DNA of 64,000 bases, from the NCBI GenBank assembly GCA_016286535.1, contig JAEESZ010000003.1, positions 62,001 to 126,000 of the forward strand, in the 5' to 3' direction. The stretch comes from Treponema sp. (lineage in GTDB: Bacteria; Spirochaetota; Spirochaetia; Treponematales; Treponemataceae). The notes under the pieces were generated by a model that was not told the origin of the DNA, did no database searches, and worked only from the letters and a program-made list of their open reading frames with translations. A program made the translations under genes and the position numbers. Positions within the stretch are counted from its first letter, which is position 1. Each line of letters starts with the position of its first letter. This document shows positions 1 to 8,427 of this stretch, piece by piece.

Positions 1-799
1 TCTGAATTGCGTACATTGCGTTTAACTGAGAAATCATAACCTGAACAGTAAGCTTGTTAGGATTGTTCAGATAAATACTTGGAGCGAAGTAGTCGTTCCA
101 GGCTCCCATGAACCAGAGAATTGCCTGAGCAGCAATAGCAGGTTTTGCATTAGGGAAGATAATTTTTATAAAGATAAAAAAGTATCCGGCGCCATCGATG
201 CGGGCAGACTCAATTAAAGAAGTTGGGATTCCGGACATATACTGGCGCAAGAAGAAAATCATACTTACATTTCCAAGCATGCCAGGAATGATTAAAGGAC
301 ACCAGGTATTAAGCCAGCCGATTCGGGCATAAATGATGAACTGAGGAATCATAATGATTGCAAAAGGAATCATCATTGTGGCAAGTTCTGCAAGGAAGAG
401 CTTTTGTTTTCCAGGGAAGCGGAGCTTTGCATAAGAGAAAGCTGCAAGAGAAGAAACAAAAGTTCCTACTATAATTGTGCTGAAAGAAATGATTAAAGAG
501 TTTAATACACCCCTCTGTAAGGCTGGTTCCATCTGCCATACACGGCGGAAGTAATTTTCCCAGTGAGGATTTTCCGGCATCTTTAAAGAAAGCTGGGTTG
601 TTAAGAACTGTCCCGGACTCTTAAGTGAAGAAAAGAACATCCAGATTAAAGGAATAATCATTACTACAGCACCAAGAATCAGGAAGGTATAAATCCAGAA
701 ATTCCAGATTGTTGACTGAGTCTTATTCGATCTCATTTTCTGTACTCTTCTGTCCTGTCCAATAATATTTGTATTAGCATTCATAGTTAACTCTGACAT
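1..799 (-). CDS. Sugar ABC transporter permease, MalG/AraQ-type (3-prime end outside window)
   Basis: Inner-membrane permease of a carbohydrate ABC importer. I translated it by hand from the ATG at 799, which follows a GGAG box 5 bases away; the ATG at 784 is a weaker alternative. About 266 codons are present and the stop lies beyond the window. It has a hydrophobic first segment (residues about 25-48), further membrane segments, and the cytoplasmic EAA loop ESARIDGAG, which contacts the ATPase. The sequence matches the second permease of CUT1 sugar importers. It lies 8 bases after the partner permease gene, so the two are surely co-transcribed. The substrate is inferred from context to be arabino-oligosaccharides. 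No ATPase gene of this system is visible. Confidence 0.9.
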   Translation of the reverse strand, partial: MSELTMNANTNIIGQDRRVQKMRSNKTQSTIWNFWIYTFLILGAVVMIIPLIWMFFSSLKSPGQFLTTQLSLKMPENPHWENYFRRVWQMEPALQRGVLNSLIISFSTIIVGTFVSSLAAFSYAKLRFPGKQKLFLAELATMMIPFAIIMIPQFIIYARIGWLNTWCPLIIPGMLGNVSMIFFLRQYMSGIPTSLIESARIDGAGYFFIFIKIIFPNAKPAIAAQAILWFMGAWNDYFAPSIYLNNPNKLTVQVMISQLNAMYAIQ

Positions 800-807
800 A
801 TAGGCTC

Positions 808-1761
808 CTACTCAAGATAATTTTCGCTTGAAGGACTAAGCTTGAACTGAATTGCAGTTACAACGAAGATGATTACTGCAAGAACCCATGCTGCGGCACA
901 GGCAAAACCTTTTGCATCAGCTGAACCAAAGGCCTTCTGCCAGATGTAGAATACGATTGTTGCAGCACTGTAATCTGGACCACCGTTTGGAGCCATAATC
1001 TGTGGTTCAACAAACATCTGGGCACCACCAATAATTCCTGTAATGATGATGTAGAAGGTAATTGGCTTCATTAAAGGCCAGGTAATTTTTCTAAAAATTG
1101 TAAATGGTTTTGCACCGTCAATTAAGGCAGCTTCATAAACAGATTTTGGAAGATTCTGCAGACCGCCAAGATAAAGAAGGGCTGTTCCACCTACCCCGCG
1201 CCATACACACATAAGCATAATGGCAGGCTTTACTGTATGGGCATTTTCCAGCCAGTTTGGACCTTTAATGCCAAAACAGCTTCTTAAAAACTGATTTAAC
1301 AAACCATAGTCACCGTTGTAGAGCCATCTCCACAAAAGAGAAACAGCAACGATTGAAGATACAACAGGAATATAGTAAATAACTCTAAAAACTTTTGTTC
1401 CAGGCAAGTCTTTGTTGTAGGCCATAGCCAGACCAAAAGCCCAGATAATACCGATAGGAATACCTATCATGTACCAGAATGTATTAAAAAGAGCACGCCA
1501 GAAATCGCCGTCCTGGAAAAGCTCTATATAATTTTCAAAGCCAATATAAAAATACTCCCTGTCAATTTCGTCCATTTTAAACAAGCCGGTAAGATCCACC
1601 ATGGAATCCCAGGAAGTAAAGCTTGCAAAAATTGAAAATAAGAAAGGACCTGCTGTAAACAAGAAGAATCCGATTACAGGTGGAAGAACAAAAATTAATC
1701 CGGCAATTGCCTCTTCATTCCACTTTTTCTTTTTATTTAACACTACAGCATCTTTTTCCAT
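808..1761 (-). CDS. Sugar ABC transporter permease, MalF/AraP-type
   Basis: 317-residue inner-membrane permease, partner of the MalG-type protein downstream. Six membrane segments can be followed, the first at about residues 18-42, and the EAA loop reads EAALIDGAKPFTIFRKITWP near residue 215, as in CUT1 family permeases. The long periplasmic stretch after the first segment (about residues 43-90) is typical of this half of the pair. It sits between the binding-protein gene and the second permease gene in one operon. The sugar is not shown by the sequence; the surrounding arabinanases and AraA point to arabino-oligosaccharides (inference). Confidence 0.93.
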   Translation of the reverse strand: MEKDAVVLNKKKKWNEEAIAGLIFVLPPVIGFFLFTAGPFLFSIFASFTSWDSMVDLTGLFKMDEIDREYFYIGFENYIELFQDGDFWRALFNTFWYMIGIPIGIIWAFGLAMAYNKDLPGTKVFRVIYYIPVVSSIVAVSLLWRWLYNGDYGLLNQFLRSCFGIKGPNWLENAHTVKPAIMLMCVWRGVGGTALLYLGGLQNLPKSVYEAALIDGAKPFTIFRKITWPLMKPITFYIIITGIIGGAQMFVEPQIMAPNGGPDYSAATIVFYIWQKAFGSADAKGFACAAAWVLAVIIFVVTAIQFKLSPSSENYLE

Positions 1762-1780
1762 AATTTAAACCTCTTACAAT

Positions 1781-1831
1781 AAGCCGCCTGACACAGAGTC
1801 TGATTAAGGTCAAACCGGGGTCAGACAGCTT
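1781..1831 (-). promoter_or_regulatory. Intercistronic hairpin between binding protein and permease genes
   Basis: An imperfect stem pairs AAGC..CTGAC (1820-1831 on the minus strand) with GTCAG..GCTT (1781-1792). No U-run follows. Such hairpins between a binding-protein gene and its permeases commonly protect the upstream message from decay, so that more binding protein than permease is made. That role is inferred. Confidence 0.4.
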
Positions 1832-1846
1832 AGTAAATATCATTTT

Positions 1847-3184
1847 TTACTGATTCTTCTGGCGGGCACGGGCAAGAGCCTTATCAAGGTCTCTCTGCAT
1901 TTTTGGTGCTACCTTTTCACAATATTCTTTTGCAGTCATTTTTCCATCAAGAACCTTCTGGATTCCAATGTAGAAATCGTCATACCATACGCTGTTGTAA
2001 GTATAGTCAGCAGGCCATGCACGTCCTGTTTCCTGAATGATATTGATGTATTCCTGACGGTTTTCTGGTTTTCCAGGTTTTGAAGTATAACGGCTTGCAA
2101 GTGATTTTAAGTTAGGAATCTGAAGGTCAAGATCACTGTACATTTCGTTAGCTTCTTTATCTGCAGAAAGATAGAGGGCAAGTTCTGCTGCTAACTGAGG
2201 ATTTTTAGCAGTTTTTGCAACGGCATATCCTACACCACCACGGTAAGTAGCTGTTTTGTTAGCAGAAGTGTGTACTGGCCATGGAATTAAGTCATAATCA
2301 AACTTAATAACTTCAGGGTCATTGAATTTAGCTAAATCCCATGGACCTGCAGGGAAGAAACCAAGTTCACCCTTAATCCATCTCTGGTAAGTATCGAGTG
2401 ACTGAGCCTGAGATGCTGTTGGAGTTACAGGTTTGTATTTTTTACCGTCTACAGTTCCGCCTAAAGTCATATCTGCCCAGAACTGAAGTGCTTCAACAAA
2501 TTTTGGATCTGTTACTGTTACTTTTGTGTGAGTTTCGTCAAGGAAGTCTGCTCCGTTACCCCATACAAACTGAATGAAAGCCCAGTGAACATTAAGACCT
2601 GTTCCGAAAGTGTCGTTAAGACCATCGCGGTTTGTGTCCTGTGTAAGTTTTGTACAAACATCCATGAATTCTGTCCATGTGTAAGGCTTTGTTTTGCTTG
2701 GTAATGGAATGCCATATTTCTGGAAAAGTGTTTTGTTATATGCAAAGGCAAAAGGACCGAAGTCTTTAGGGAGAGCCCAGATAGCGTCACCTTTTCCAAG
2801 ATTTTTTCCGTCGTAGCGGTATGTATCTACAGCTTTTTCGTAAAGGTCTTCAAAGTTAACGCCTTTTACGTTCTTTACATATGGAGCCAGGTCGAGAACC
2901 TTATTATTATCAACATACTGTCTTACAGCTCCTGGTCCTAAGTAGAATACGTCAGGTAAAGCATTTGCAGCTAACTGTGCCTGAATTTTTGCATCGTATT
3001 CATCCTGTGTGCTGGAAATAAAGTTTACCTTTGTTCCCTTGTGAGTCTGTTCAAAACGGGCAACAACCTTATCAAGAATTGCTTTTTCCTGTGGCTGAGC
3101 GTAAATCATAAGGGTGATTTCTTCAGCAAAAATACCGGTTGAAAAAGCCAGTAATGCTGAAAGTGCAATAATTAGTTTTTTCAT
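1847..3184 (-). CDS. Extracellular sugar-binding protein of ABC importer
   Basis: 445-residue solute-binding protein of the SBP_bac_1 type (MalE/AraN-like). The N-terminus is a clear signal peptide ending AFSTGIFA-EE. Typical elements follow: a first lobe strand EITLMIYAQPQEKAILDKVVARFE, the PDVFYLGPGAVRQYVDNNKVLDL segment, and the FGPFAFAYNKTLFQKYG segment. There is no lipobox cysteine at the cleavage site, so it should be a soluble periplasmic protein. The start is supported by AGGAGG 7 bases upstream. It is the first gene of the importer operon and has its own promoter (TTGACA at 3249-3254) next to the operator array at 3260-3298. An arabino-oligosaccharide ligand is inferred from the neighbours. 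Confidence 0.93.
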   Translation of the reverse strand: MKKLIIALSALLAFSTGIFAEEITLMIYAQPQEKAILDKVVARFEQTHKGTKVNFISSTQDEYDAKIQAQLAANALPDVFYLGPGAVRQYVDNNKVLDLAPYVKNVKGVNFEDLYEKAVDTYRYDGKNLGKGDAIWALPKDFGPFAFAYNKTLFQKYGIPLPSKTKPYTWTEFMDVCTKLTQDTNRDGLNDTFGTGLNVHWAFIQFVWGNGADFLDETHTKVTVTDPKFVEALQFWADMTLGGTVDGKKYKPVTPTASQAQSLDTYQRWIKGELGFFPAGPWDLAKFNDPEVIKFDYDLIPWPVHTSANKTATYRGGVGYAVAKTAKNPQLAAELALYLSADKEANEMYSDLDLQIPNLKSLASRYTSKPGKPENRQEYINIIQETGRAWPADYTYNSVWYDDFYIGIQKVLDGKMTAKEYCEKVAPKMQRDLDKALARARQKNQ

Positions 3185-3225
3185 GTGTAATTCCTCCTAC
3201 ACTTACTTTTCTTTGTCTAAATAAA

Positions 3226-3254
3226 ATTGTAAAACGGATTTTTTTATCTGTCAA
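3226..3254 (-). promoter_or_regulatory. Sigma-70-type promoter of the sugar importer operon
   Basis: On the minus strand TTGACA (3254-3249) is followed after exactly 17 bases by TACAAT (3231-3226), about 40 bases before the binding-protein start codon. The -35 box is perfect. The operator-like repeat at 3260-3279 ends 5 bases before it, the same spacing as between the repeat at 13101-13120 and TTGACA at 13126. Confidence 0.75.
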
Positions 3255-3259
3255 ACTTT

Positions 3260-3298
3260 ATTTTAATTTTTTTTGATATAAATCATTATTTTTGATAA
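3260..3298. promoter_or_regulatory. Tandem operator-like dyads before the importer operon
   Basis: Two overlapping dyads, 3260-3279 and 3279-3298, each with a TTGAT or ATCA half-site. On the minus strand the junction reads GATTTATATCAA, identical over 12 bases to 13021-13032 before the divergent arabinan promoters. The array abuts the -35 box of the importer promoter. It belongs to the family listed at 3373, 13006, 13081, 13204, 15863 and 16899. Binding by the ArsR-type regulator encoded at 15917 is inferred. Confidence 0.6.
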
Positions 3299-3306
3299 AT
3301 AAATAC

Positions 3307-3364
3307 AAAAAAAGCCGTTTTTTCCGATTTCCATCAAGTAAAATCGGGTTAAAAACGGCTTTTT
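3307..3364 (-). terminator. Rho-independent terminator after the exported GH43 gene
   Basis: A long interrupted stem: AAAAGCCGTTTTT with AAAAACGGCTTTT, enclosing CCGATTT with AAATCGG. On the minus strand it ends in a run of seven T. It separates the GH43 gene ending at 3415 from the importer operon, which has its own promoter. Confidence 0.8.
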
Positions 3365-3372
3365 AAGATACA

Positions 3373-3413
3373 ATATCAATTTTTATCGTTATTTATTCAA
3401 AGTTTTTTGATAC
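3373..3413. promoter_or_regulatory. Second operator-like pair, just after the GH43 stop codon
   Basis: Two 20-bp dyads 21 bases apart: 3373-3392 (ATATCAA, six bases, TCGTTAT) and 3394-3413 (TATTCAA, six bases, TTGATAC). They lie between the GH43 stop codon and its terminator, about 200 bases upstream of the importer gene. They could act as a distant part of the importer control region or with the 3260-3298 pair by looping. Function is inferred from similarity to the other sites. Confidence 0.45.
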
Positions 3414-3414
3414 T

Positions 3415-5220
3415 TTACTTATTCTTTTTGTTTCCCCAGAAGTATTCTCCTGTTTTTTCTGAATCAATACTGGTAAAGCTAATTACCTTTCTTGCTACAG
3501 GATTTTTTATAGCCCAGTCTACGGCAGAAAGAGCATAACCCTTAAAAGTTCCAATTTCTGCCCCTTTTGCATCTTTGAGCAAAAGTTCCACTGTGTAACC
3601 ATCTTCCATAAGCTTCCAGCTGCCACTGTAAGTTTTTCCGCCGATACTTCCATCCTCATTAAGAGTAAGCTCCTGAGATGGAGTTGGAACAGCATCATCA
3701 ATATGAACATCTGCAACAGAACCTTCTCCATAAGGAGTGTAGTGTTCAATTTTAGAACTTCTTACAGTAAGAACTGCATTATAAGTACCTGCAAGATCAG
3801 CAGGGCTTAAAGGAGCCAGTTTTTCTGTAAAATCATCATCTTCGTAATATTCATTATGATTTAATACAGGCCAGCCGTCCTGAGTAAAGAACATCTGTCT
3901 TATCTGAAGGAAGAAGAAATAACCCGGCTTAAAATTTGTTCTAGAATGGCAGGCAAAGAGGATTTTTCCATCCTTACTTCGCATAATACTCTGTCCACCA
4001 GGACATCTCCAGCCGAATTCTCCCTTTAATTCTTCGCCACCCATAATTTTACTACCAAACTCGTGGTAGCGGCTTGCAATCATAGGATCAAGATACATGG
4101 TTTTTCCACCGGCATCAAAATATGGACCATCGAGAGTTTTTGAACGGCCCACACCTACTCTGTATTCATTTTCGAGACCGCCCATAGAAACAAAAATGTA
4201 ATAATAACCGGTATCTGAATTATAAATTACCTGGGCACCTTCATAGGCAGCTCCATAACCTCCGGCAATACAAATACCAAAGGCTCCGTCTTTTGAGTCG
4301 GCAGGGGCATTCATTTCCTGTCCGTCAGGACTTACAGACTTTAAAGAAAGGGCGTCTACATACATAAGGGCAATACCGCCTTTCCAGGAACCATAAGTAA
4401 GGGCATAACATTTACGGCCGCCAATTTCGTAAATCATATTTTTGCCGGTAGCAACGTCTGCAACAAACTCAGGGTCTATACAGCCAAAACCGTAACTAAA
4501 GGAATTTATATCGGCTTCCATTTTGTTATGGGTATCGTAAGCACCAGTATTATAACAGTCGAATTCGGTAACGCTTTCAGGAGCGTCAAAATCAAAAGAG
4601 CGGTCGTAATATGTGTAACGAACTAGATTTGACTGACTGTATTCTACCCCAATTTTATTTAAGGCTTCTGCAATTACTTCATCCTTACTGGCCGCAAGTG
4701 CAGCAGGATAAAAAGGTCCTTCTGCAGAAGATGCAATTGCCAGAGTAATTGCCGCATCAGGATAACCTGCAGAGCGGACATCTGTAATAATTCCGTGGAA
4801 CATGTAATAAAGTCCATTCTGTTTGATTACTGTTGGAGCCCAGGTAGAAGCTGTTACTGCATTATAACCAAGCCACTGAAGCCAGGCTTTATCCCATTTT
4901 TTTTGAGTAGCCGAACGGGGTAAGCATTCCCAGTGAACTAAATCAGTAGATTTTCTAATCTGGATACCCTTCTGGCCGGCTCCACCAATAGCAGCGTCTG
5001 TTGAATAAACATAATAAGTGCCGTCATCATCCTGAAAAATCTTAGGGTCATGACAGTTTAAGGCACCCCATTCTGCCTGACTTCCTCCTGAAGTTGCATT
5101 TGAATACTTTGTATAGACATAACGGTCTACATCTCTTTTAGAAGGAGCTGCAAAAAGACCATAAGTCATAAGTGCAGAAAAAGTAATCAGCAGGGATTTT
5201 TTTACAATTTTGTTCACCAT
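3415..5220 (-). CDS. Exported GH43 endo-1,5-alpha-L-arabinanase
   Basis: 601-residue family 43 glycoside hydrolase expected to cut the alpha-1,5 backbone of arabinan outside the cytoplasm. A signal peptide (residues 1-25, ending GLFAAPS) precedes a five-bladed propeller domain with the family catalytic triad: Asp58 in CHDP, Asp249 in CIDPEF and Glu327 in YEGAQ. Residues from about 475 to the end form a small beta domain with SWKL and KGYA motifs, as at the C-terminus of Bacillus endo-arabinanases. It is clearly homologous to the protein encoded at 6022-8418, sharing long identical stretches such as NSDTGYYYIFVSMG. No lipobox is seen, so it is probably periplasmic or secreted. It is the last gene of the minus-strand arabinanase run. 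Confidence 0.93.
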   Translation of the reverse strand: MVNKIVKKSLLITFSALMTYGLFAAPSKRDVDRYVYTKYSNATSGGSQAEWGALNCHDPKIFQDDDGTYYVYSTDAAIGGAGQKGIQIRKSTDLVHWECLPRSATQKKWDKAWLQWLGYNAVTASTWAPTVIKQNGLYYMFHGIITDVRSAGYPDAAITLAIASSAEGPFYPAALAASKDEVIAEALNKIGVEYSQSNLVRYTYYDRSFDFDAPESVTEFDCYNTGAYDTHNKMEADINSFSYGFGCIDPEFVADVATGKNMIYEIGGRKCYALTYGSWKGGIALMYVDALSLKSVSPDGQEMNAPADSKDGAFGICIAGGYGAAYEGAQVIYNSDTGYYYIFVSMGGLENEYRVGVGRSKTLDGPYFDAGGKTMYLDPMIASRYHEFGSKIMGGEELKGEFGWRCPGGQSIMRSKDGKILFACHSRTNFKPGYFFFLQIRQMFFTQDGWPVLNHNEYYEDDDFTEKLAPLSPADLAGTYNAVLTVRSSKIEHYTPYGEGSVADVHIDDAVPTPSQELTLNEDGSIGGKTYSGSWKLMEDGYTVELLLKDAKGAEIGTFKGYALSAVDWAIKNPVARKVISFTSIDSEKTGEYFWGNKKNK

Positions 5221-5260
5221 TTATTTCTCCACAATTGTACCGGTAATTATAATTATAACA

Positions 5261-5290
5261 AAAGGACATGCAGAAAATTACATGCCCTTT
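5261..5290 (-). terminator. Hairpin after the small lipoprotein gene
   Basis: AAAGGGCATG and CATGTCCTTT pair on the minus strand around a 10-base loop (one G-T wobble), followed by TTTTG. It is a moderate terminator. The TATAAT-like sequence just after it (near 5250) could serve as a -10 box for the GH43 gene that starts at 5220, so expression of that gene may be partly separate. Confidence 0.5.
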
Positions 5291-5318
5291 CATTAGAAAA
5301 TTCTTAAATTTTTAAACT

Positions 5319-5984
5319 TTACTTTGTAAGACTTGCACTTTCTGCTCCGTAGAAAGTGCCTGTCCAGGCAGCTGCATCGCCAGAAATTCTTACATACAGG
5401 TTATCTGCATCTGAAAGGCTGATATTTTTATAATTCTGGAAGTATTCAGTTCCATCGGCAGCAGTAATAGTCATACAAACATCTACAGTGTCACCATAGT
5501 TATAAATTTTTACTACATACTCAGAACCTTCAATGATTGAAAGGAAGTTATCCCAGTCCCAGGCAGATTCAAGAGTCCAGCCAAGAACATCATTATTTGC
5601 AAAAGAATTATAATCACCGCACCATCCATAGTTATCACTTCTTAAACAGGCAACATCAGAAGTCCAGGCAAGAATACCATCTTCGCCTGTTGTTTGTGTA
5701 AGCAGATAAATATCTGGAGTTGACCAGTTATCAGTTCCAATGACATCATCTACAGTAAACTTTAATGTTACTACTGAAGTAGAATCAACTTTTACATCAC
5801 TTTCCATCATGTTTACCCACCAGCCTGAAGCAGCTTTGAGTGCAGTACCTGTATCTTCCTCACCGCCAGTAACTGGATCAGAAGTTGAAGTTGCATCCTT
5901 ATCGCGATTACAAGAAACAAATGCACAGGAAAGTGCAAACACAAATGCAAGACCTAAAGCCTTTTTCAAAACGTTTTTTTTCAT
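5319..5984 (-). CDS. Lipoprotein of unknown function in the arabinan locus
   Basis: 221 residues. The N-terminus MKKNVLKK, a hydrophobic stretch and the lipobox AFVSC (Cys25) mark it as a lipoprotein. A short acidic Ser/Thr/Asp-rich linker (about 27-46) leads to one domain (about 50-221) rich in Trp, Tyr, Asn and Asp. It contains features such as NWSTPDIYLLTQ, ESAWDWDNFLSIIEGSEYVV and ISLSDADNLYVRISGDAA, which look like a beta-sandwich. The aromatic content and position between two endo-arabinanase genes suggest a surface glycan-binding protein, but I do not recognise the family. The gap from the upstream GH43 gene is 37 bases, so they are probably co-transcribed. Confidence 0.75.
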   Translation of the reverse strand: MKKNVLKKALGLAFVFALSCAFVSCNRDKDATSTSDPVTGGEEDTGTALKAASGWWVNMMESDVKVDSTSVVTLKFTVDDVIGTDNWSTPDIYLLTQTTGEDGILAWTSDVACLRSDNYGWCGDYNSFANNDVLGWTLESAWDWDNFLSIIEGSEYVVKIYNYGDTVDVCMTITAADGTEYFQNYKNISLSDADNLYVRISGDAAAWTGTFYGAESASLTK

Positions 5985-6021
5985 AAATTTCCTCCTAAAG
6001 AAATCTTTTTATTTATTTTTT

Positions 6022-8418
6022 TTATTGTTCATCAAACAAAGCCTTTGCAGCAGCTGCATCCAGAGCGCTTCCCACTTTCAAATTGGAAACAGTAAAGCCG
6101 CCGGTCTCGATTTTTGCCGAAGGCATAAAGGTAAAACCGGATGTAGAAACATCGTTTATAAAGGCATAACACAATTGCGAAACAGTATTTGTTGAACTGT
6201 CAAAAGCGGTATCTGCCTGGTAAGTAAGGGCCGCAACCCCATCCTTATAAAAGACAATGCTTCCGTCCGCATTAAAACTGATGCTTACATAAGAAGCATC
6301 TGTAAAATAAGTTTGCCAGGCATCACTTGCAGCTGCACTTCCAGCAGTGGCAGAAGCCTCAAAAATATTTGCAGACCATATTCCCGAAGGCCAGTATTCC
6401 ATAGTTGCAAGATTTATAGTTGCCTGGGTAGATGCAATTACAGCATCCCAGTCACTTGCGTAACCTTCACTAAGATTAAAACTTACCGATACACCGGTGT
6501 CTGTATTAATCGAAGACACAGCAGCAACCTTGTAATCGCTGTAAGAAATGTCTGTAGAGATTTCTGTACTGGTTGAAGTTCTGTTTGCAAAAACATATTC
6601 GCCTGCGCTTGAATCGCCGGAAGTTGAATCTAAGGCTGTAAGGGTGATTGTTTTTCTTGCTGTAGAAGTTCCCTTTCTGTACCAGTCAACGGCATTCATT
6701 GCAAAGCCTTTAAATGTTCCAAGAGCCAGACCTTCTGCAGATTTAAGTTCGATTGTAATGCTGCCCTTTTCTCCTAAAGTTACAGAACCTGTGTAATAGC
6801 CTTTAATATTTCCTTCTGAATCAATAACAATTTTCTGAGAAGGAGTATCGTTTGCATCGGCAACGTTATAGTCATCTTCTGTTACTCCGTCGGTAGAGTT
6901 AAAGACTGCAGTTTCTGTTCCGCGAACGGTATGAACAAAATCGTAAGTTCCTGCAATATCGCTTAAAGAAAGGCTTTCAAGTTCTGCAGCTTCGTCATAA
7001 TAATCATTCTGATTTAATACAGGCCAGCCGTCTTCGTTAAAGAACATCTGATGAATTTGAAGCACAAAGTTTCCGGTTCCAAGGTAATTCGTTCTTGCGT
7101 GGTTTGCAAAAAGGATTTTTCCGCTCTTGTCTCTGAAGATTGACTGTCCACCCTGACAGCGGAAGCCGTATTCTCCGTCAAAAGCGAAAGCCCCTATAAT
7201 CTTTGAACCGATTGCATGGTAATTACTGCTTGTAGTTGATTTTAAGGAAACTCCGCCGGCATCAAGGTAAGTGCCGTCTATAGTTGAAGACCTTCCAACT
7301 CCAACTCTGTATTCATAAGTAAGGTTCCCCATAGAAACAAAAATGTAATAATAACCGGTATCTGAATTATAAATTAACTGGGCACCTTCATATGCAGCCC
7401 CGCTGCCTCCGGCAATTAATGTTCCCTGATTACCGGAAATTCCATCAACAGGACAGTCCATTTCGTCGCCGACAGCATAAGTTTTTCCGTCGTAAGTGGC
7501 AGTTCCGGCAAGAGTACAAACAGGCTTCAAAGTTTCTGCATCTACATAAATTAAGGCTATTCCGCCAAGCCAGGAACCATAAGTCATGGCATAACAGGTA
7601 TTTGAACCGATTGTATATTCCATCAGCTTACCTGTTGCAACATCTATTACAAATTCCGGGTCTATACAGCCAAAACCTTTATTCCAGCTGCCATTACTTG
7701 TGTTATTACAATTTGAATAGCCGGGAGTATCATTTCCAATAAGACTTGCATCTGCATTATTGAAGACAGAATGGACAAGAGTCGAGTTTGAATATGTTTC
7801 AGAATCATAAGTACTTGCAGGAATAAAAGGACCTGTTGGAGATTGAGAAATACTCATACTGATTGTACCGGCTCTTCTATTAACTCCGTTGTAGGTTTCG
7901 CTGTCAGTTACAATTCCATGGAACATGTAATAAAGACCCTTTTGTTTTATGATTGTCGGAGCCCAGCTGTTAGGTTCACTGGAAACTGTATATTTTGATG
8001 AAGATGATTTATCGCTTCCGTCGTTGGTTAGATAGCCCTGCCAGGCTAAGAAATCATCATCCCAGTACATGTGAGGATACTGACTTGAGCCTGTAGAAGA
8101 AGATGTGTAAAAAGGCGAAGCTGATTTTTTTGTCCAGGAAATTAAATCCTTAGAAACTCTTGTCTCTACACCTGCCTTCCAGCCTGTTGAATAAACATAA
8201 TAAGTTCCATCCTCATCCTGGAAGAGCCTTGGGTCATGACACCCCCATTCTGCCGATGTAGCAGAAGAATACTTTGAGTAAACTCTGGAAGAAAGTCCTT
8301 CGTCTACTTTTGTACTTTCATTATTATTTGTATTAGTATTTTCATTAACAAACTTACAGCTAAAAAAGGAAAGGCTAAGCAGGCCGGCAGTTAGCGAAAG
8401 CGCAATCAACTTCTTCAT
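6022..8418 (-). CDS. GH43 endo-arabinanase lipoprotein with C-terminal accessory domain
   Basis: 798 residues. Lipobox FFSC (Cys21) anchors it to a membrane, most likely the outer one, after which comes an Asn/Thr-rich linker. The GH43 propeller carries Asp62 (GCHDP), Asp253 (CIDPEF) and Glu344 (YEGAQ). A small beta domain follows (about 485-600), homologous to the end of the 3415-5220 protein. The last 190 residues (about 610-798) are an extra domain with beta-sandwich character (SINTDTGVSVSFNLSEG, YVSISFNADGSIVFYKDG). It resembles LamG or carbohydrate-binding modules and probably holds the enzyme on arabinan (inference). It lies 9 bases downstream of the exo-acting GH43 gene in the same operon. 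Confidence 0.93.
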   Translation of the reverse strand: MKKLIALSLTAGLLSLSFFSCKFVNENTNTNNNESTKVDEGLSSRVYSKYSSATSAEWGCHDPRLFQDEDGTYYVYSTGWKAGVETRVSKDLISWTKKSASPFYTSSSTGSSQYPHMYWDDDFLAWQGYLTNDGSDKSSSSKYTVSSEPNSWAPTIIKQKGLYYMFHGIVTDSETYNGVNRRAGTISMSISQSPTGPFIPASTYDSETYSNSTLVHSVFNNADASLIGNDTPGYSNCNNTSNGSWNKGFGCIDPEFVIDVATGKLMEYTIGSNTCYAMTYGSWLGGIALIYVDAETLKPVCTLAGTATYDGKTYAVGDEMDCPVDGISGNQGTLIAGGSGAAYEGAQLIYNSDTGYYYIFVSMGNLTYEYRVGVGRSSTIDGTYLDAGGVSLKSTTSSNYHAIGSKIIGAFAFDGEYGFRCQGGQSIFRDKSGKILFANHARTNYLGTGNFVLQIHQMFFNEDGWPVLNQNDYYDEAAELESLSLSDIAGTYDFVHTVRGTETAVFNSTDGVTEDDYNVADANDTPSQKIVIDSEGNIKGYYTGSVTLGEKGSITIELKSAEGLALGTFKGFAMNAVDWYRKGTSTARKTITLTALDSTSGDSSAGEYVFANRTSTSTEISTDISYSDYKVAAVSSINTDTGVSVSFNLSEGYASDWDAVIASTQATINLATMEYWPSGIWSANIFEASATAGSAAASDAWQTYFTDASYVSISFNADGSIVFYKDGVAALTYQADTAFDSSTNTVSQLCYAFINDVSTSGFTFMPSAKIETGGFTVSNLKVGSALDAAAAKALFDEQ

Positions 8419-8427
8419 ATTTTCCTC

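Noticed and set aside
2518..2799. Open frame overlapping the sugar-binding protein gene
   Set aside because: Same strand, different frame, wholly inside a well-supported gene.
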